Assembly (NCBI RefSeq): GCF_014202225.1
Contig: NZ_JACHGE010000001.1
Location: forward strand, 539,320-603,319
Reading direction: 5' to 3'
DNA from: Algibacter amylolyticus
GTDB taxonomy: Bacteria; Bacteroidota; Bacteroidia; Flavobacteriales; Flavobacteriaceae
DNA: 64,000 nucleotides
Numbering within the stretch: position 1 is the first letter of the stretch; every line of letters begins with the position of its first letter. Shown here in pieces: positions 52,955-62,993 of the stretch. The notes below the pieces were generated by a model that searched no databases, was not told the origin of the DNA, and saw only the letters and a list, made by a program, of their open reading frames with translations. The position numbers were made by a program, and so were the translations under genes.

Positions 52955-55900
52955 ATGAAATATAAATTATTTTTCTTTTTTCTTTTTTTTGTCTGTTCTA
53001 GCCACAGTCAGGATAGAACGTTTTATCATTATGGATTAATAGATGGTCTTTCTCAACAATCAATAATAAGTATTATTAATGACTCAAATGGCTTTTTATG
53101 GATAGGTACTCAAGATGGTTTAAACAGGTTTGATGGCAACACGTTTAAAATTTATAAACATCGTTTAAATGATTCTTTATCCATTTCTGGGAATTTTATT
53201 AATAAATTAATTGAAAACATAGATGGAACCATTTGGATTGCTACAGCCAACAATGGTGTTTGTTATTATAATCCTAAAACGGATTCTTTTGTAAATACAA
53301 AATTCAATTCTGGAAATTTTACTGCACTAGCTCATGATAAGGACGGCAATATTTATGCGACTTTATCAAATCAAGGATTTATTAAATTCAAGAAAAAAAA
53401 TGACATTTATGTTGCCAATAAGGTTAGTTTAAGTAATTACGATATTACTAACGTTACTATTCAAGATTCCAAAATGTATTTGGGCACCAAAGTAGGTGAG
53501 CTTTATACGAGTAAAGTGTTGGATACATTAAATTTAGAGAAACTTAATGTTTCTATTCCTAAAAGTAGTATTGAGGAAATTGCAATTTTTAAAAACAACA
53601 TTTTTTTAGGAACCTCTTTGGGGTTATTTGTTTATAACGGTCAAACAAGAAAAACAAACGCTGTTAATCTTCAGGGGAATAACAATCTGTTTAGCAAAGA
53701 ATTGTTTATTGAATCGATAAAAATACATGACAATGTTTTCTATATTGGTACAGATAATGGCCTCTTCATCTGTGAGAGTTTTGATGAATCTTCATTTACA
53801 TTCAATAACATAAACAGTTTTAAAGGAGATAGAGAGTATGATAATAGTATAACTTCTAATAGAGTTTACGATATTCTGTTATATAAAGATTTACTTTGGA
53901 TTGGTACCAATAATTTAGATGTTCTGTCTTTAAAACCAGAAGTTTTTAAAACCATTAATACTAAATCTGAATTGGCTTTAAATAACAACTATGTGTTTTC
54001 GATTCTTAAATGGCATAACTATACATTTATTGGGACTAGAAATGGATTGCATTGTATTGATAAGCATGGAAACATATTCTTAATTACCAAAGAAAACACC
54101 AATGAGAAATTAGCTTACAATGTTATACGCGGCATGACCGTTGATGGAGAAAATAATTTATGGTTAGCTACAACCAAAGGGGTTTCGGTTTTAAATTTAG
54201 ATGATTTTAATCCAGATAAACCTGAAATAATATCGATGTATTTTAATGAAAATGATCCTTTTTCCTTAAGTAATAATAAAACTAGAAGTGTTTTTAAAGA
54301 CCATAATAATACCATGTGGGTTACAACTTATGGCGGAGGGTTAAATCGTTTTACAGGCAATCTAAAGGAAAAAAAATACAGTTTTGAATTGTACAAACAT
54401 GATAATAGCGAAAACTCAATTAGCTCTTATAATGTGTTTAGTATTGAGCAAGATAAGGAGCGTAATTATTGGGTTACCTCTGAGGATGGACTTAATAAAC
54501 TATCCTTTACAGATGATGATTACCAAAACCCAGTTTTTAAGGTTTATAGGCACGAAAAAAATAATCCTAACGGTTTAAAAAACAATACCACTTTACATAC
54601 GCATATTGATAAGCAAGGTGTTATTTGGGTGGCAACACAAGGTGGTTTGCATAGGTTTGATAAGGCTAATGAAGTCTTTAAACACTATGGAGCAGCAGAA
54701 GGTTTAAGTAATGATTATGTATACAGTATCTTAGAAGATGCCGATAATTATTTGTGGTTAGCAACCAATGAAGGCTTATTTAAATTTGATAAAGCCACCG
54801 AAAAATTTGAGCATTTTACTACCAAAGATGGTTTGCAAAGCTCAGAATTTAATCTTGGTGCGCATTTTAATGATAAGGCAAATAACCTTCTGTATTTTGG
54901 TGGGGTTAACGGGTTTAACGAATTTAACCCTAAACAGGTTTCGCAACTAGATAGGTCTGGCACCTTATCTTTTACTTCATTAAAAATTAAAGATGCAGAG
55001 GTCTATCCATTAACAAACCCAAAAGTCCTGCAGCAAAGTTTTAGTAAAACCGAAAAAATAACATTGAATTTTAATGATTTCCCGTGTTATATTGCGTTTT
55101 CAGATCTAGATTTACGCCCTACAAACAGTAATCAGTTTTTGTATTCTTTAAATGATGGCGCATGGAATAATTTGGGGGATTTAAGAGAAATACAAATTCT
55201 AGATTTACCAAAAGGTAATCACAATTTAAAAATTCAAGGTCAATCTCGAAATAAAATTTGGACAGGAGCACCTTTACAGCTAAATATAAAAGTTACACCA
55301 CCTTGGTACAAAAGCAATGTTGCTTATTTTGTTTATTTAACGGGGTTTTTATCCTTGATATTTTTCGTTTACAAGCTAAATTTAAAGCACCAATTAGCAG
55401 GGCAGGAAGCCAAACGATTAAAAGAATTAGATGCTTTAAAATCGCAGTTCATTACTAATATTACCCACGAATTTAGAACACCATTAACCATTATTTTAGG
55501 TTATGTAAGTAGCTTAAAAGAGAAATTTATAAATGATAGTACAGTAAGCAAACCTATTAAATCTATAGAGCGAAGTAGTAACAATTTGCTGCATTTAGTT
55601 AACGAAATGCTGGATTTAGCTAAATTAGAACAAGGCAAACTTAAACTTAATAATAGCAGTACGAATTTAGTAGCCTTTACAAGCTATATTATTACCAGTT
55701 TTTCAAGTTTAGCAGAGTCGAATCAGGTTGCTTTAAATTTTTTCTCATCTAAAGATTCTATTATAATGGATTTTGATGTTGAAAAAATGCGTCAAATAAT
55801 AAGTAATCTAATAACTAATGCCATTAAGTTTTCCAAACCAAATACTACGGTCACTGTTATGTTAGATGCTATTGACGAGCATGCTATTATAAAGATAACA

Positions 55901-56953
55901 GACCAAGGTATTGGAATACCAAAAGATGAAATTTTATTTGTTTTCGACCGTTTTTATAGGTCATCTAAAATAACTGGTAAAATTTCTGGTACTGGAATTG
56001 GACTAGCGTTAACAAAAGAATTAGTAAACCTTATGAATGGGAGCATTTCCGTAAATTCAGAGGAAAGTATTAGTACAACCTTTACTATTCGTATTCCAAT
56101 AATTCATGAAGCTTTAGTAACGACTGCCGAGTTTAATTCAGGTGTTATTAATCCAGAAAGAGTATATCAGAATAACATACAAACTAAACATTTATCTCGC
56201 GATTTTAATAGTATACTTATTGTGGAAGATAACCCGGAAATAGCCAATTATATAGCATCTATTTTGGAAAGTAAATACAGCTTACTATTTGCTATTAATG
56301 GTTATGAAGGATTTAAATTGGCAGAAAAAAACATTCCAGATATTGTAATTACAGATGTAATGATGCCCAAAATGAACGGTTATGAGTTAACCGAGCAATT
56401 GCAATCCACAAAAACAACCAATCATATTCCAGTTATAATGCTTACAGCAAAAGCGTTACAAGAAGATAAGCTTACAGGAATAAAAAGTGGAGCCGATGTT
56501 TATCTTACAAAACCGTTTCAAAAAGAAGAATTATTACTGCGTATTGAAATGCTCATTACTAAGCGAAAACAGCTGCAAGATGCATATGCGATAAAAAAGA
56601 TAATTGCTTTTGATAAACCTCAATTAAAGAAAGACAAAAATATTGAATTTTTAGAAGGGGTTGTGTATCATATTCATAACCATATTGAAGATTCAGATTA
56701 TAATGCTGCTAAGCTTTCGGAAGCATTAAACATGAGCGAATCGCAACTTTACAGAAAACTTAAAGCTATAACCAATAAAAGTACAGCTATTTTTATCCGT
56801 TCTGTACGATTAGAAAAGGGCATGGAACTTTTAGAATCTACAAATTTAACGGTTTCAGAAATTGCATATGCTACAGGATTCAGTAATCCTAATTGGTTTG
56901 GAAAAGCCTTTAAGGAAGAATTCAGGAAAAGTCCGTCGGAAATGAGGAATTAA
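52955..56953 (+). CDS. Hybrid two-component system regulator (Reg_prop / HisKA / receiver / AraC)
   Basis: 1332 residues. A signal peptide (about 1-19) is followed by a large sensor of two-component propeller repeats (SNGFLWIGTQDGLNRFDG, NTMWVTTYGGGLNRFTG, YLWLATNEGLFKFDK) and a Y_Y_Y domain ending about residue 780. After one membrane helix (about 788-808) come the kinase dimer domain with H838 (NITHEFRTPLT), an ATPase domain (DQGIGIPKD, GTGIGLAL), a receiver with D1134 (VITDVMMPKMNG) and a C-terminal AraC helix-turn-helix (about 1235-1332). Such regulators sense a molecule outside the cell, often a glycan, and control nearby transport or hydrolase genes; here no susCD-like pair is adjacent. 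Confidence 0.95.
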   Translation: MKYKLFFFFLFFVCSSHSQDRTFYHYGLIDGLSQQSIISIINDSNGFLWIGTQDGLNRFDGNTFKIYKHRLNDSLSISGNFINKLIENIDGTIWIATANNGVCYYNPKTDSFVNTKFNSGNFTALAHDKDGNIYATLSNQGFIKFKKKNDIYVANKVSLSNYDITNVTIQDSKMYLGTKVGELYTSKVLDTLNLEKLNVSIPKSSIEEIAIFKNNIFLGTSLGLFVYNGQTRKTNAVNLQGNNNLFSKELFIESIKIHDNVFYIGTDNGLFICESFDESSFTFNNINSFKGDREYDNSITSNRVYDILLYKDLLWIGTNNLDVLSLKPEVFKTINTKSELALNNNYVFSILKWHNYTFIGTRNGLHCIDKHGNIFLITKENTNEKLAYNVIRGMTVDGENNLWLATTKGVSVLNLDDFNPDKPEIISMYFNENDPFSLSNNKTRSVFKDHNNTMWVTTYGGGLNRFTGNLKEKKYSFELYKHDNSENSISSYNVFSIEQDKERNYWVTSEDGLNKLSFTDDDYQNPVFKVYRHEKNNPNGLKNNTTLHTHIDKQGVIWVATQGGLHRFDKANEVFKHYGAAEGLSNDYVYSILEDADNYLWLATNEGLFKFDKATEKFEHFTTKDGLQSSEFNLGAHFNDKANNLLYFGGVNGFNEFNPKQVSQLDRSGTLSFTSLKIKDAEVYPLTNPKVLQQSFSKTEKITLNFNDFPCYIAFSDLDLRPTNSNQFLYSLNDGAWNNLGDLREIQILDLPKGNHNLKIQGQSRNKIWTGAPLQLNIKVTPPWYKSNVAYFVYLTGFLSLIFFVYKLNLKHQLAGQEAKRLKELDALKSQFITNITHEFRTPLTIILGYVSSLKEKFINDSTVSKPIKSIERSSNNLLHLVNEMLDLAKLEQGKLKLNNSSTNLVAFTSYIITSFSSLAESNQVALNFFSSKDSIIMDFDVEKMRQIISNLITNAIKFSKPNTTVTVMLDAIDEHAIIKITDQGIGIPKDEILFVFDRFYRSSKITGKISGTGIGLALTKELVNLMNGSISVNSEESISTTFTIRIPIIHEALVTTAEFNSGVINPERVYQNNIQTKHLSRDFNSILIVEDNPEIANYIASILESKYSLLFAINGYEGFKLAEKNIPDIVITDVMMPKMNGYELTEQLQSTKTTNHIPVIMLTAKALQEDKLTGIKSGADVYLTKPFQKEELLLRIEMLITKRKQLQDAYAIKKIIAFDKPQLKKDKNIEFLEGVVYHIHNHIEDSDYNAAKLSEALNMSESQLYRKLKAITNKSTAIFIRSVRLEKGMELLESTNLTVSEIAYATGFSNPNWFGKAFKEEFRKSPSEMRN

Positions 56954-57077
56954 TGGTCTTCCATTTCTTTTTAGGGTATGTGACTAAATAGCGCCAATAT
57001 TTGCACAAATATGGAACATGCGTGAAATACTACCTGATTACGACAAAATAACACCTATTACATTCGTTTCTTTTATT

Positions 57078-57183
57078 TAGTTTTGGATTGCTATTAATCA
57101 ATTATTGTTGGGATTAAAGTGGTTCTAAACGTGAATTAGGTTTAGAATCACTTTTAACCAATTCACTTCAAAAAATTAGTCCA
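57078..57183 (+). promoter_or_regulatory. Leader with alternative hairpins before the small protein and T9SS gene
   Basis: A possible -7 box TAGTTTTG lies at 57078-57085, with no good -33 element. The leader then contains AAAGTGGTTCTAAAC (57116-57130) pairing with GTTTAGAATCACTTT (57140-57154) at 14 of 15 positions. The loop sequence GTGAATT (57131-57137) can instead pair with AATTCAC (57160-57166). Two exclusive folds are therefore possible just before the start codon. Confidence 0.4.
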
Positions 57184-57381
57184 ATGAAAACTTCAACATT
57201 AATCCTCACCCTTCTGTTTTTTAACTCAAGCTTAATTCTTGCTCAATTTATGTCTTGGCTTTTTATATATATTAATCCATTTGCAATGGTTGGTGGAGAA
57301 TTATTTTTATTTTTAAGTTACCATGTATTTAAAATAATTAAAGAGGTAAGAGATGTGTTTAATGTAGATTTTAAACTTTAA
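57184..57381 (+). CDS. Small membrane or secreted protein, 65 residues
   Basis: An open frame with a signal peptide-like N-terminus (MKTSTLILTLLFFNSSLILAQ) followed by a second hydrophobic helix (about residues 24-52) and a charged end (KEVRDVFNVDFKL). It ends 11 bp before the large T9SS protein, so the two may be co-transcribed. I do not know a family; the clean signal peptide and the placement argue for a real gene. Confidence 0.6.
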   Translation: MKTSTLILTLLFFNSSLILAQFMSWLFIYINPFAMVGGELFLFLSYHVFKIIKEVRDVFNVDFKL

Positions 57382-57392
57382 AATTATTTATT

Positions 57393-59561
57393 ATGAAAAA
57401 AACTATACTTTTTATTATTGTCGTATTAACGACTCAGATAACATTTGCTCAACCTGCAAATGAAGATTGCGCTAACGCGGAATTAATAACCGTTTCTAAT
57501 ACCATTTCCAATATTAATTTCGATATTAATAATGCTGTAATAAATAATGAAACCATTTGCACCGTTACAGATGATTATGCCGATGTCTGGTATCAATTTA
57601 CAATGCCAGTTGATGGAAACGTTTTTGTTGATGGGGGTTTAGGTTGGAATTATTTTGCGCTTTACACATCTTGTGGTACTGCGGCCATTAATTGCGATAA
57701 CGGAAAAGGGCTATTTACTGCACTGTCATCCGGAAATACTTATTTTCTGCGTATTTACCGAAAATCTGCAACTGCGGCAAATACAGGTTATCAAAGTTTT
57801 GGTATACGGGCAATTGCAGCGGCTACAAACGACGATTGTAATACTTCGGAGAATATTTCTATTTCAACAACTACATCTACAGTAAATTTTGAAATTGCTG
57901 GATCAAGTATAACAAATAGCATAGGGTGTAATGGCACTGCAGCAGAAGATTATGTAGACGTTTGGTATGATTTTACAATGCCGTTTAGCGGAAATATTTT
58001 TGTAGATGCCAAAATAATTTGGAACAATGTAGCACTTTATGATGCCTGTGGTGGCGTGCAAATTGCGTGCGGAAGTTCTAGTAATTTTTTTACTGGATTA
58101 TCGGCAGGTTCAAATTATAAATTACGCGTTTTTAGGGCCGTTTCAGAGGCCAATAATAGCTATTTAAATTTTAGCATAAAGGCTTTTGAAAATGCTTTAA
58201 ATGATAGTTGTAGTGCTTCTCAAAACATTACGGTTTCCGAAGCGGTTTCAACGGTAGATTTTGAAATCGGCGGATCGACAATAATAAATAATGTGGGGTG
58301 CGATGGAACTTCGGCAGCAGATTACGTAGATATTTGGTACGATTTTAATATGCCATTTAACGGTAATGTTTTTGTTGATGCCAAAATAGGCTGGAACGAT
58401 ATTGCGCTTTACGATGCTTGCGGTGGAGCGCAAATTGAATGCGGAAGCGGTAGTAAGTTTTTTACTGAATTATCGGGAGGTACCAATTATAAATTACGAA
58501 TTTTTAGACCAGTGTCAGATGTAAATAATAGTTATTTAGATTTTACTATAAAAGGATTTGAGGAGGCGATAAATGATGAATGTAACACCTCTGAAAACAT
58601 TGCTGTATCCACCGACGAAACGGAGGTTGAATTTATTATTGGTGGAGCATCAATTAATACTGAAGAGGGTTGCGAGGGAACAGCTTTAGTAGATTATGTA
58701 GATCTTTGGTACGATTTTACCATGCCTGTAAATGGTAATATTTTTGTAGATGCCGCCATAGGCTGGAACAACATTGCATTGTATGATGCTTGTGGTGGTC
58801 AACAATTGCAATGCGGTAGTGCAAACGAACTTATTTCGGGTTTAACCACAGGTACAGATTATAAATTAAGAATTTACAGAACATTATCTAATGTGAATAA
58901 TGCTTATACAGGCTTTTCTATTCGAGCCTACGAAATAATTAATAATGATGATTGTGCATCTGCAGAAAGCATTACAATTACAGATACAGCTACAACAGTG
59001 CACTTTGGTATTACTGGTGCCGATAGAAATAACGAAGTAGGTTGCTCCGGAACTACCATGGAAGATTATGCTGATGTTTGGTACGAATTTACCATGCCTA
59101 GTGATGGAGATATTACTATGGATGGTGGTATAGCTTGGAATAATTTTGCGGTTTATAGTACCTGCGATGGAGTAGAGTTGGGGTGTTTTGAAGGTCAAGG
59201 AGGTGTTAGCAATTTAACTACCGGAACAACTTACAAGCTTAGAGTCTTTAGAACTTCGGCGCTTGCCAATAACGATGGGTATAAAAGCTTCACTATCCAA
59301 AGGACTTCCGTTCCATTACATGTAAAAGAATTAGAGCTTGAAAAATCAATTTCTATATATCCCAATCCAACATCTAGTATGCTATTGTTGTCGAGTACAT
59401 ATGCAATTAAAAATATTAAGATGTTTAACCTTTTAGGGAAGCAAGTTCTAGATAATAAAAAAGACACCCAAATTAATTTATCGACGTTTAATTCAGGTAT
59501 GTATCTGTTAAAAATTAAAACAGATAAAGGTGAAAGTACTAAAAAAGTAATTAAAATATAA
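57393..59561 (+). CDS. Secreted five-repeat protein with T9SS type A sorting domain
   Basis: 722 residues. After a signal peptide (MKKTILFIIVVLTTQITFAQ) come five tandem repeats of about 124 residues starting near residues 24, 146, 270, 393 and 518. Each is of the type NDDC-ENI-STVNFEIGG, GC-GT, DYVDVWYDFTMP, ALYDACGG, GLSAGTNYKLRVFR, with four conserved cysteines that could make disulfides. The fold resembles pre-peptidase C-terminal (PPC-like) domains. The C-terminus (ISIYPNPTSSMLLLSS, KVIKI at the end) is a type A sorting domain, so the protein is exported by the type IX system and anchored or released. The binding partner is unknown. Confidence 0.92.
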   Translation: MKKTILFIIVVLTTQITFAQPANEDCANAELITVSNTISNINFDINNAVINNETICTVTDDYADVWYQFTMPVDGNVFVDGGLGWNYFALYTSCGTAAINCDNGKGLFTALSSGNTYFLRIYRKSATAANTGYQSFGIRAIAAATNDDCNTSENISISTTTSTVNFEIAGSSITNSIGCNGTAAEDYVDVWYDFTMPFSGNIFVDAKIIWNNVALYDACGGVQIACGSSSNFFTGLSAGSNYKLRVFRAVSEANNSYLNFSIKAFENALNDSCSASQNITVSEAVSTVDFEIGGSTIINNVGCDGTSAADYVDIWYDFNMPFNGNVFVDAKIGWNDIALYDACGGAQIECGSGSKFFTELSGGTNYKLRIFRPVSDVNNSYLDFTIKGFEEAINDECNTSENIAVSTDETEVEFIIGGASINTEEGCEGTALVDYVDLWYDFTMPVNGNIFVDAAIGWNNIALYDACGGQQLQCGSANELISGLTTGTDYKLRIYRTLSNVNNAYTGFSIRAYEIINNDDCASAESITITDTATTVHFGITGADRNNEVGCSGTTMEDYADVWYEFTMPSDGDITMDGGIAWNNFAVYSTCDGVELGCFEGQGGVSNLTTGTTYKLRVFRTSALANNDGYKSFTIQRTSVPLHVKELELEKSISIYPNPTSSMLLLSSTYAIKNIKMFNLLGKQVLDNKKDTQINLSTFNSGMYLLKIKTDKGESTKKVIKI

Positions 59562-59578
59562 AGGTAACTTTTCATGAT

Positions 59579-59640
59579 GGTTTAGGTTACCAAATAAGAG
59601 ATAACCAACTATTAAACTCTCTTATTTGGTAACCTAAATC
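59579..59640. repeat. Long perfect inverted repeat after the T9SS gene
   Basis: The 21-bp arms at 59581-59601 and 59618-59638 are exact reverse complements, beginning TTTAGGTTACCAAATAAG, around a 16-nt loop. No T run follows, so it is not a standard terminator, though it may still end or protect the transcript. Confidence 0.75.
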
Positions 59641-60116
59641 TTTGTGAGAATGGAATAGAGTCTTATATAATTTAAAACATGCTATTTCTCTTATTTTTAG
59701 AAATATAAAGCCATCTAATAAAGGTTTTTGTTGTATTTTTTTTATGAAGTTTAACACCCTCTGTCATGTATATAAATGTTACGCTATTCTAGTAAAATTT
59801 AATTCTGAGAGAACCTTCTTAATAAACATGTAGTAAGTTATTATTACACTTAGGGTAACTCACTTTAATCTCTTAAATTTAGTGGTTAGAATCAAACTGA
59901 TGTTTTTTTTGAGTTAAAAGTATTTATTCTAATATTATTATTATCAATACTTCCAAAACTCTTTCGTAATTTGCGTTTAAAGTGTTTGTTTTTAGTGTTT
60001 TAAATGAGTTGTTGATTATCTTTAGTGTGGATACCTTTTTTCTTTTAAATTATAATGCACAACGGTTTCTTAATCTTTATTTCAATATCTTCATTAGTAC
60101 AATTGGTACATCATTT
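59641..60116. other. Intergenic region before the TPR histidine kinase
   Basis: 476 bp, AT-rich. The open frame reaches back to a GTG at 59982, but the signal peptide starts at 60117, so the upstream part is taken as noncoding. No clear promoter is seen. Confidence 0.5.
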
Positions 60117-62054
60117 ATGAAAAAAAGCGCCATCTTATTAATTATTGTTTCTTTAATAATTCAACTTGGATATAGCCAAAATATTCGAAAAAATGACAGT
60201 TTAAAAGAATTGTTGGTTACTATTAACCCAGATTCAGTTGTTTTAAAGTCAAAAGTGTATGGAGAGTTAATTTGGAGTTATGCATCCACAAGAATTAAGC
60301 TAGATTCTGCTCGTATGTATACCGATGCATATAAGGAATTTGCTACTAAAAATAATTTTGAAAAAGGTATTGCATTAACTAATTTTTATTATGGAGTCAT
60401 TAATAGATTTGAAGGAAATTATAAAGAAGGTATAGAGCATTTAGATCAATTTGTGGACTATGCTAGAAAAAATAAAGATAGCAGTCAAATCTGTAATGGT
60501 CTGTTTCAGATCTCAACCATCCAAAGTAATATGGGTAATTATTCGGAGAGTTTAGCTACTAATTATCAATTACTCAAAATATATCAATCAAAAAAAGATA
60601 AATCTAGCGTAGCAACGCATTTACAAATGATTGGTAACTTGTTAAGAAAGATCGGGAAAACTAATGAAGCAATTGCAGTTTATCATGAAGCCATTGAGAT
60701 AGAAAAAGAATTGGATGATAAAATGGGGCTTGCCTTGAATTATGCAAGTCTCGGAAACACATATGGAGAACGCAAAGAATATGATCAATCAGAAAAATAT
60801 TATTCCAAAGCCTTAGACTTTGCAAAAGAGAGTAATAATTTAAGTGGTATTACTTATATTAATGAAAATTTAGGAAATTTATTTTTTGAAAAAGGAGAAT
60901 TTAAAAAGGCTTTACCCTATTATTTAGAAGTTTTGAATGTTAGAGAGAGCAGGCCTTCCAAAGGTGAGTTGGCGACAAGCTTATATACCGTTGGAAAAAC
61001 CAATGTAAGTTTAGGGCAATATGAAAAAGCAGAAGAGTATCTCTTAAAGAGTCTTGCGATTGCCAAGGAAATTGACTCGAAACCCATTCTACTAGGAGTT
61101 TATGACCACTTGGTGAAATTAAATCATAAAAGAAACAACTTTAAAGAAGCTTTTAACTATCAAAGTGCTCATATGGTTATCATAGATTCTATTAAGGGGA
61201 AGGATAGAATTAATCAAATGTTAGAGTTAAATACCAAATACGAAACCGAAAAAAAAGATTCCGAATTAAAATTATTAAAAATTGAAGGTGAAAAAATAGC
61301 ACAGCGAAATCAGCTATATCTTCTTTTAGCTTTATCGGGTTTAATTATTGCTGCATTGGTAGGTTTTTTTGGATATAAAAATCGCCAACAAACGATAAAA
61401 CTAGCCAAACAAAAAAAGATTCTTGAACTAACTTTAGATGATAAAAATACGTTGTTAAAGGAAGTACATCATCGTGTAAAAAATAGTTTTCAGATTGTAT
61501 CTTCTTTACTTTATTTGCAGTCTGAAAATATGGTAGATAAGGAGGCTAAAATAGCTATTAAAGAAGCGGAAAATAGAGTGCGATCTATGGTTCTTGTGCA
61601 TCAAAAACTTTATAATAAAGAAGAAATAGTAGGTATAGACACCAAAGAATATATTACCGATTTGGTTAAAGATATTTTTGATAGCCATCAAATTCAAAAT
61701 AAATCCATTTCTTACGAATTAGATATTGAGCCTCTAATTTTAGATGTAGAAACAACTACGCCTATGGGACTTATTTTAAATGAGCTTATTATCAATATTT
61801 TAAAGCACGCTTTTAAAGAAGTTACGGATGCAAGTAAACTTAATATTCATTTTTCTAAAGTAAAAGACGAACTTATTTTAAAAGTTATGGATAATGGAAA
61901 AGGGTTTGAAGGCGAAATAGAAAATACTTCTTTCGGTATTACATTAATGAAGGCGCTTTCAAAAAAATTAAAGGCAACTTTAAGTTACACTTCTAATTAC
62001 GGCCAAGGCACCGTGGTTATTTTAAATATTAAAAAATTTCATTTAATGTCTTAA
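60117..62054 (+). CDS. TPR-containing sensor histidine kinase (HisKA_2 type)
   Basis: 645 residues from the ATG at 60117 (MKKSAILLIIVSLIIQLGYSQ, a signal peptide). About six or seven tetratricopeptide repeats follow (residues 70-370; for example NEAIAVYHEAIEIEKELDD, DQSEKYYSKALDFAKESN). One membrane helix (about 400-418) comes next, then a kinase of the HisKA_2 class with EVHHRVKNSFQIVSSLLY (phosphorylated histidine at 451 or 452) and an ATPase domain (NELIINILKHAF, VMDNGKGFEG). The partner is most likely the LytTR regulator 108 bp downstream. Confidence 0.93.
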   Translation: MKKSAILLIIVSLIIQLGYSQNIRKNDSLKELLVTINPDSVVLKSKVYGELIWSYASTRIKLDSARMYTDAYKEFATKNNFEKGIALTNFYYGVINRFEGNYKEGIEHLDQFVDYARKNKDSSQICNGLFQISTIQSNMGNYSESLATNYQLLKIYQSKKDKSSVATHLQMIGNLLRKIGKTNEAIAVYHEAIEIEKELDDKMGLALNYASLGNTYGERKEYDQSEKYYSKALDFAKESNNLSGITYINENLGNLFFEKGEFKKALPYYLEVLNVRESRPSKGELATSLYTVGKTNVSLGQYEKAEEYLLKSLAIAKEIDSKPILLGVYDHLVKLNHKRNNFKEAFNYQSAHMVIIDSIKGKDRINQMLELNTKYETEKKDSELKLLKIEGEKIAQRNQLYLLLALSGLIIAALVGFFGYKNRQQTIKLAKQKKILELTLDDKNTLLKEVHHRVKNSFQIVSSLLYLQSENMVDKEAKIAIKEAENRVRSMVLVHQKLYNKEEIVGIDTKEYITDLVKDIFDSHQIQNKSISYELDIEPLILDVETTTPMGLILNELIINILKHAFKEVTDASKLNIHFSKVKDELILKVMDNGKGFEGEIENTSFGITLMKALSKKLKATLSYTSNYGQGTVVILNIKKFHLMS

Positions 62055-62162
62055 ATTTTTAGGATGATTAAGCTAGTCGCTAAAAAAAGTTGCTTTTTCG
62101 CTTAAGTTTTAAAAGATATTGAATAGATTTAGAGAGGAATCCATCAATCTGATAGACGCATT

Positions 62163-62852
62163 TTGAAATTTATAAATATATATATAGTTGAGGATGAGCC
62201 GTTAATTGCAGCTACTATTGAAACTGCCTTATTAAAGCAAGGCTATACGGTTGTGGGTGACGCAGAGGATGTAATTACCGCACTTAAAGATATTGCAATT
62301 CTTCAGCCCGATTTAGTGCTTATTGATATACAATTGGATGGTGAAAAAGATGGGGTAGATTTAGCGATTGAGCTTGATAAGCAACAAATTCCGTATTTAT
62401 ATCTTACTTCACAAACCGATCTTGGAACTATCGAGCGGGTTAAGGCTACCCAACCTTTGGGTTATATTGTAAAACCATTTACTGAAAATGGTTTACGAAC
62501 CAATATTGATCTAGCATGGCATAACTACGAAATTCAAAATGCCGGTTTTCTTATTCTAAAATCCGACGGTCGTACGCATAAAATTAATCAAAATAGTATT
62601 TTGTATTTAAAGGCGTTTGATAATTATTGTTATGTATATACAGCCACAAGATCTTATTTGGTGCCACACACTTTAAAATATATGTCAGAACAATTAAATG
62701 ATGCTATATTTGTTCAAACCCATCGTTCGTATTGGGTTAATATCAATCATATTGATAGTATAGAGAGCAACAAGCTTTTTTTAAAAACAGAACCTATTCC
62801 TATAAGTGCTTCGCAAAAGCATTTGGTTATGAGCAAGCTAAAAGGCTCGTAA
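62163..62852 (+). CDS. LytTR family response regulator
   Basis: 229 residues starting at a TTG codon (62163); no ATG or GTG is available before the receiver begins (KFINIYIVEDEPLIAA). The receiver has D55 (LVLIDIQLDGEKDG) and the conserved lysine in GYIVKPF. A LytTR DNA-binding domain fills about residues 128-229 (GRTHKINQNSILYLKAFDNY, TLKYMSEQL, HRSYWVNINHI). The partner kinase is the gene before it. The rare TTG start may keep its level low. Confidence 0.92.
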   Translation: MKFINIYIVEDEPLIAATIETALLKQGYTVVGDAEDVITALKDIAILQPDLVLIDIQLDGEKDGVDLAIELDKQQIPYLYLTSQTDLGTIERVKATQPLGYIVKPFTENGLRTNIDLAWHNYEIQNAGFLILKSDGRTHKINQNSILYLKAFDNYCYVYTATRSYLVPHTLKYMSEQLNDAIFVQTHRSYWVNINHIDSIESNKLFLKTEPIPISASQKHLVMSKLKGS

Positions 62853-62993
62853 TTCTGTTTACCCGCATTCACTAAAAAAAACAAGCCGTTTACTAAAAAT
62901 AATCTTCAAAGCTTCAAGTTGGGGCTAATTTTATCATGCTATTAATTAGGGGTGTTTTCAAGCTTGTTAAAACATTCTACAAAAATTTAAATC

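Noticed and set aside
59231-59575. 114-codon minus-strand frame with hydrophobic start
   Set aside because: It is entirely antisense to the sorting-domain end of the T9SS protein, whose frame is clearly the real one.
59982-60116. N-terminal extension of the TPR kinase from a GTG codon
   Set aside because: The added 45 residues would precede a normal signal peptide at 60117, so they are unlikely to be translated.
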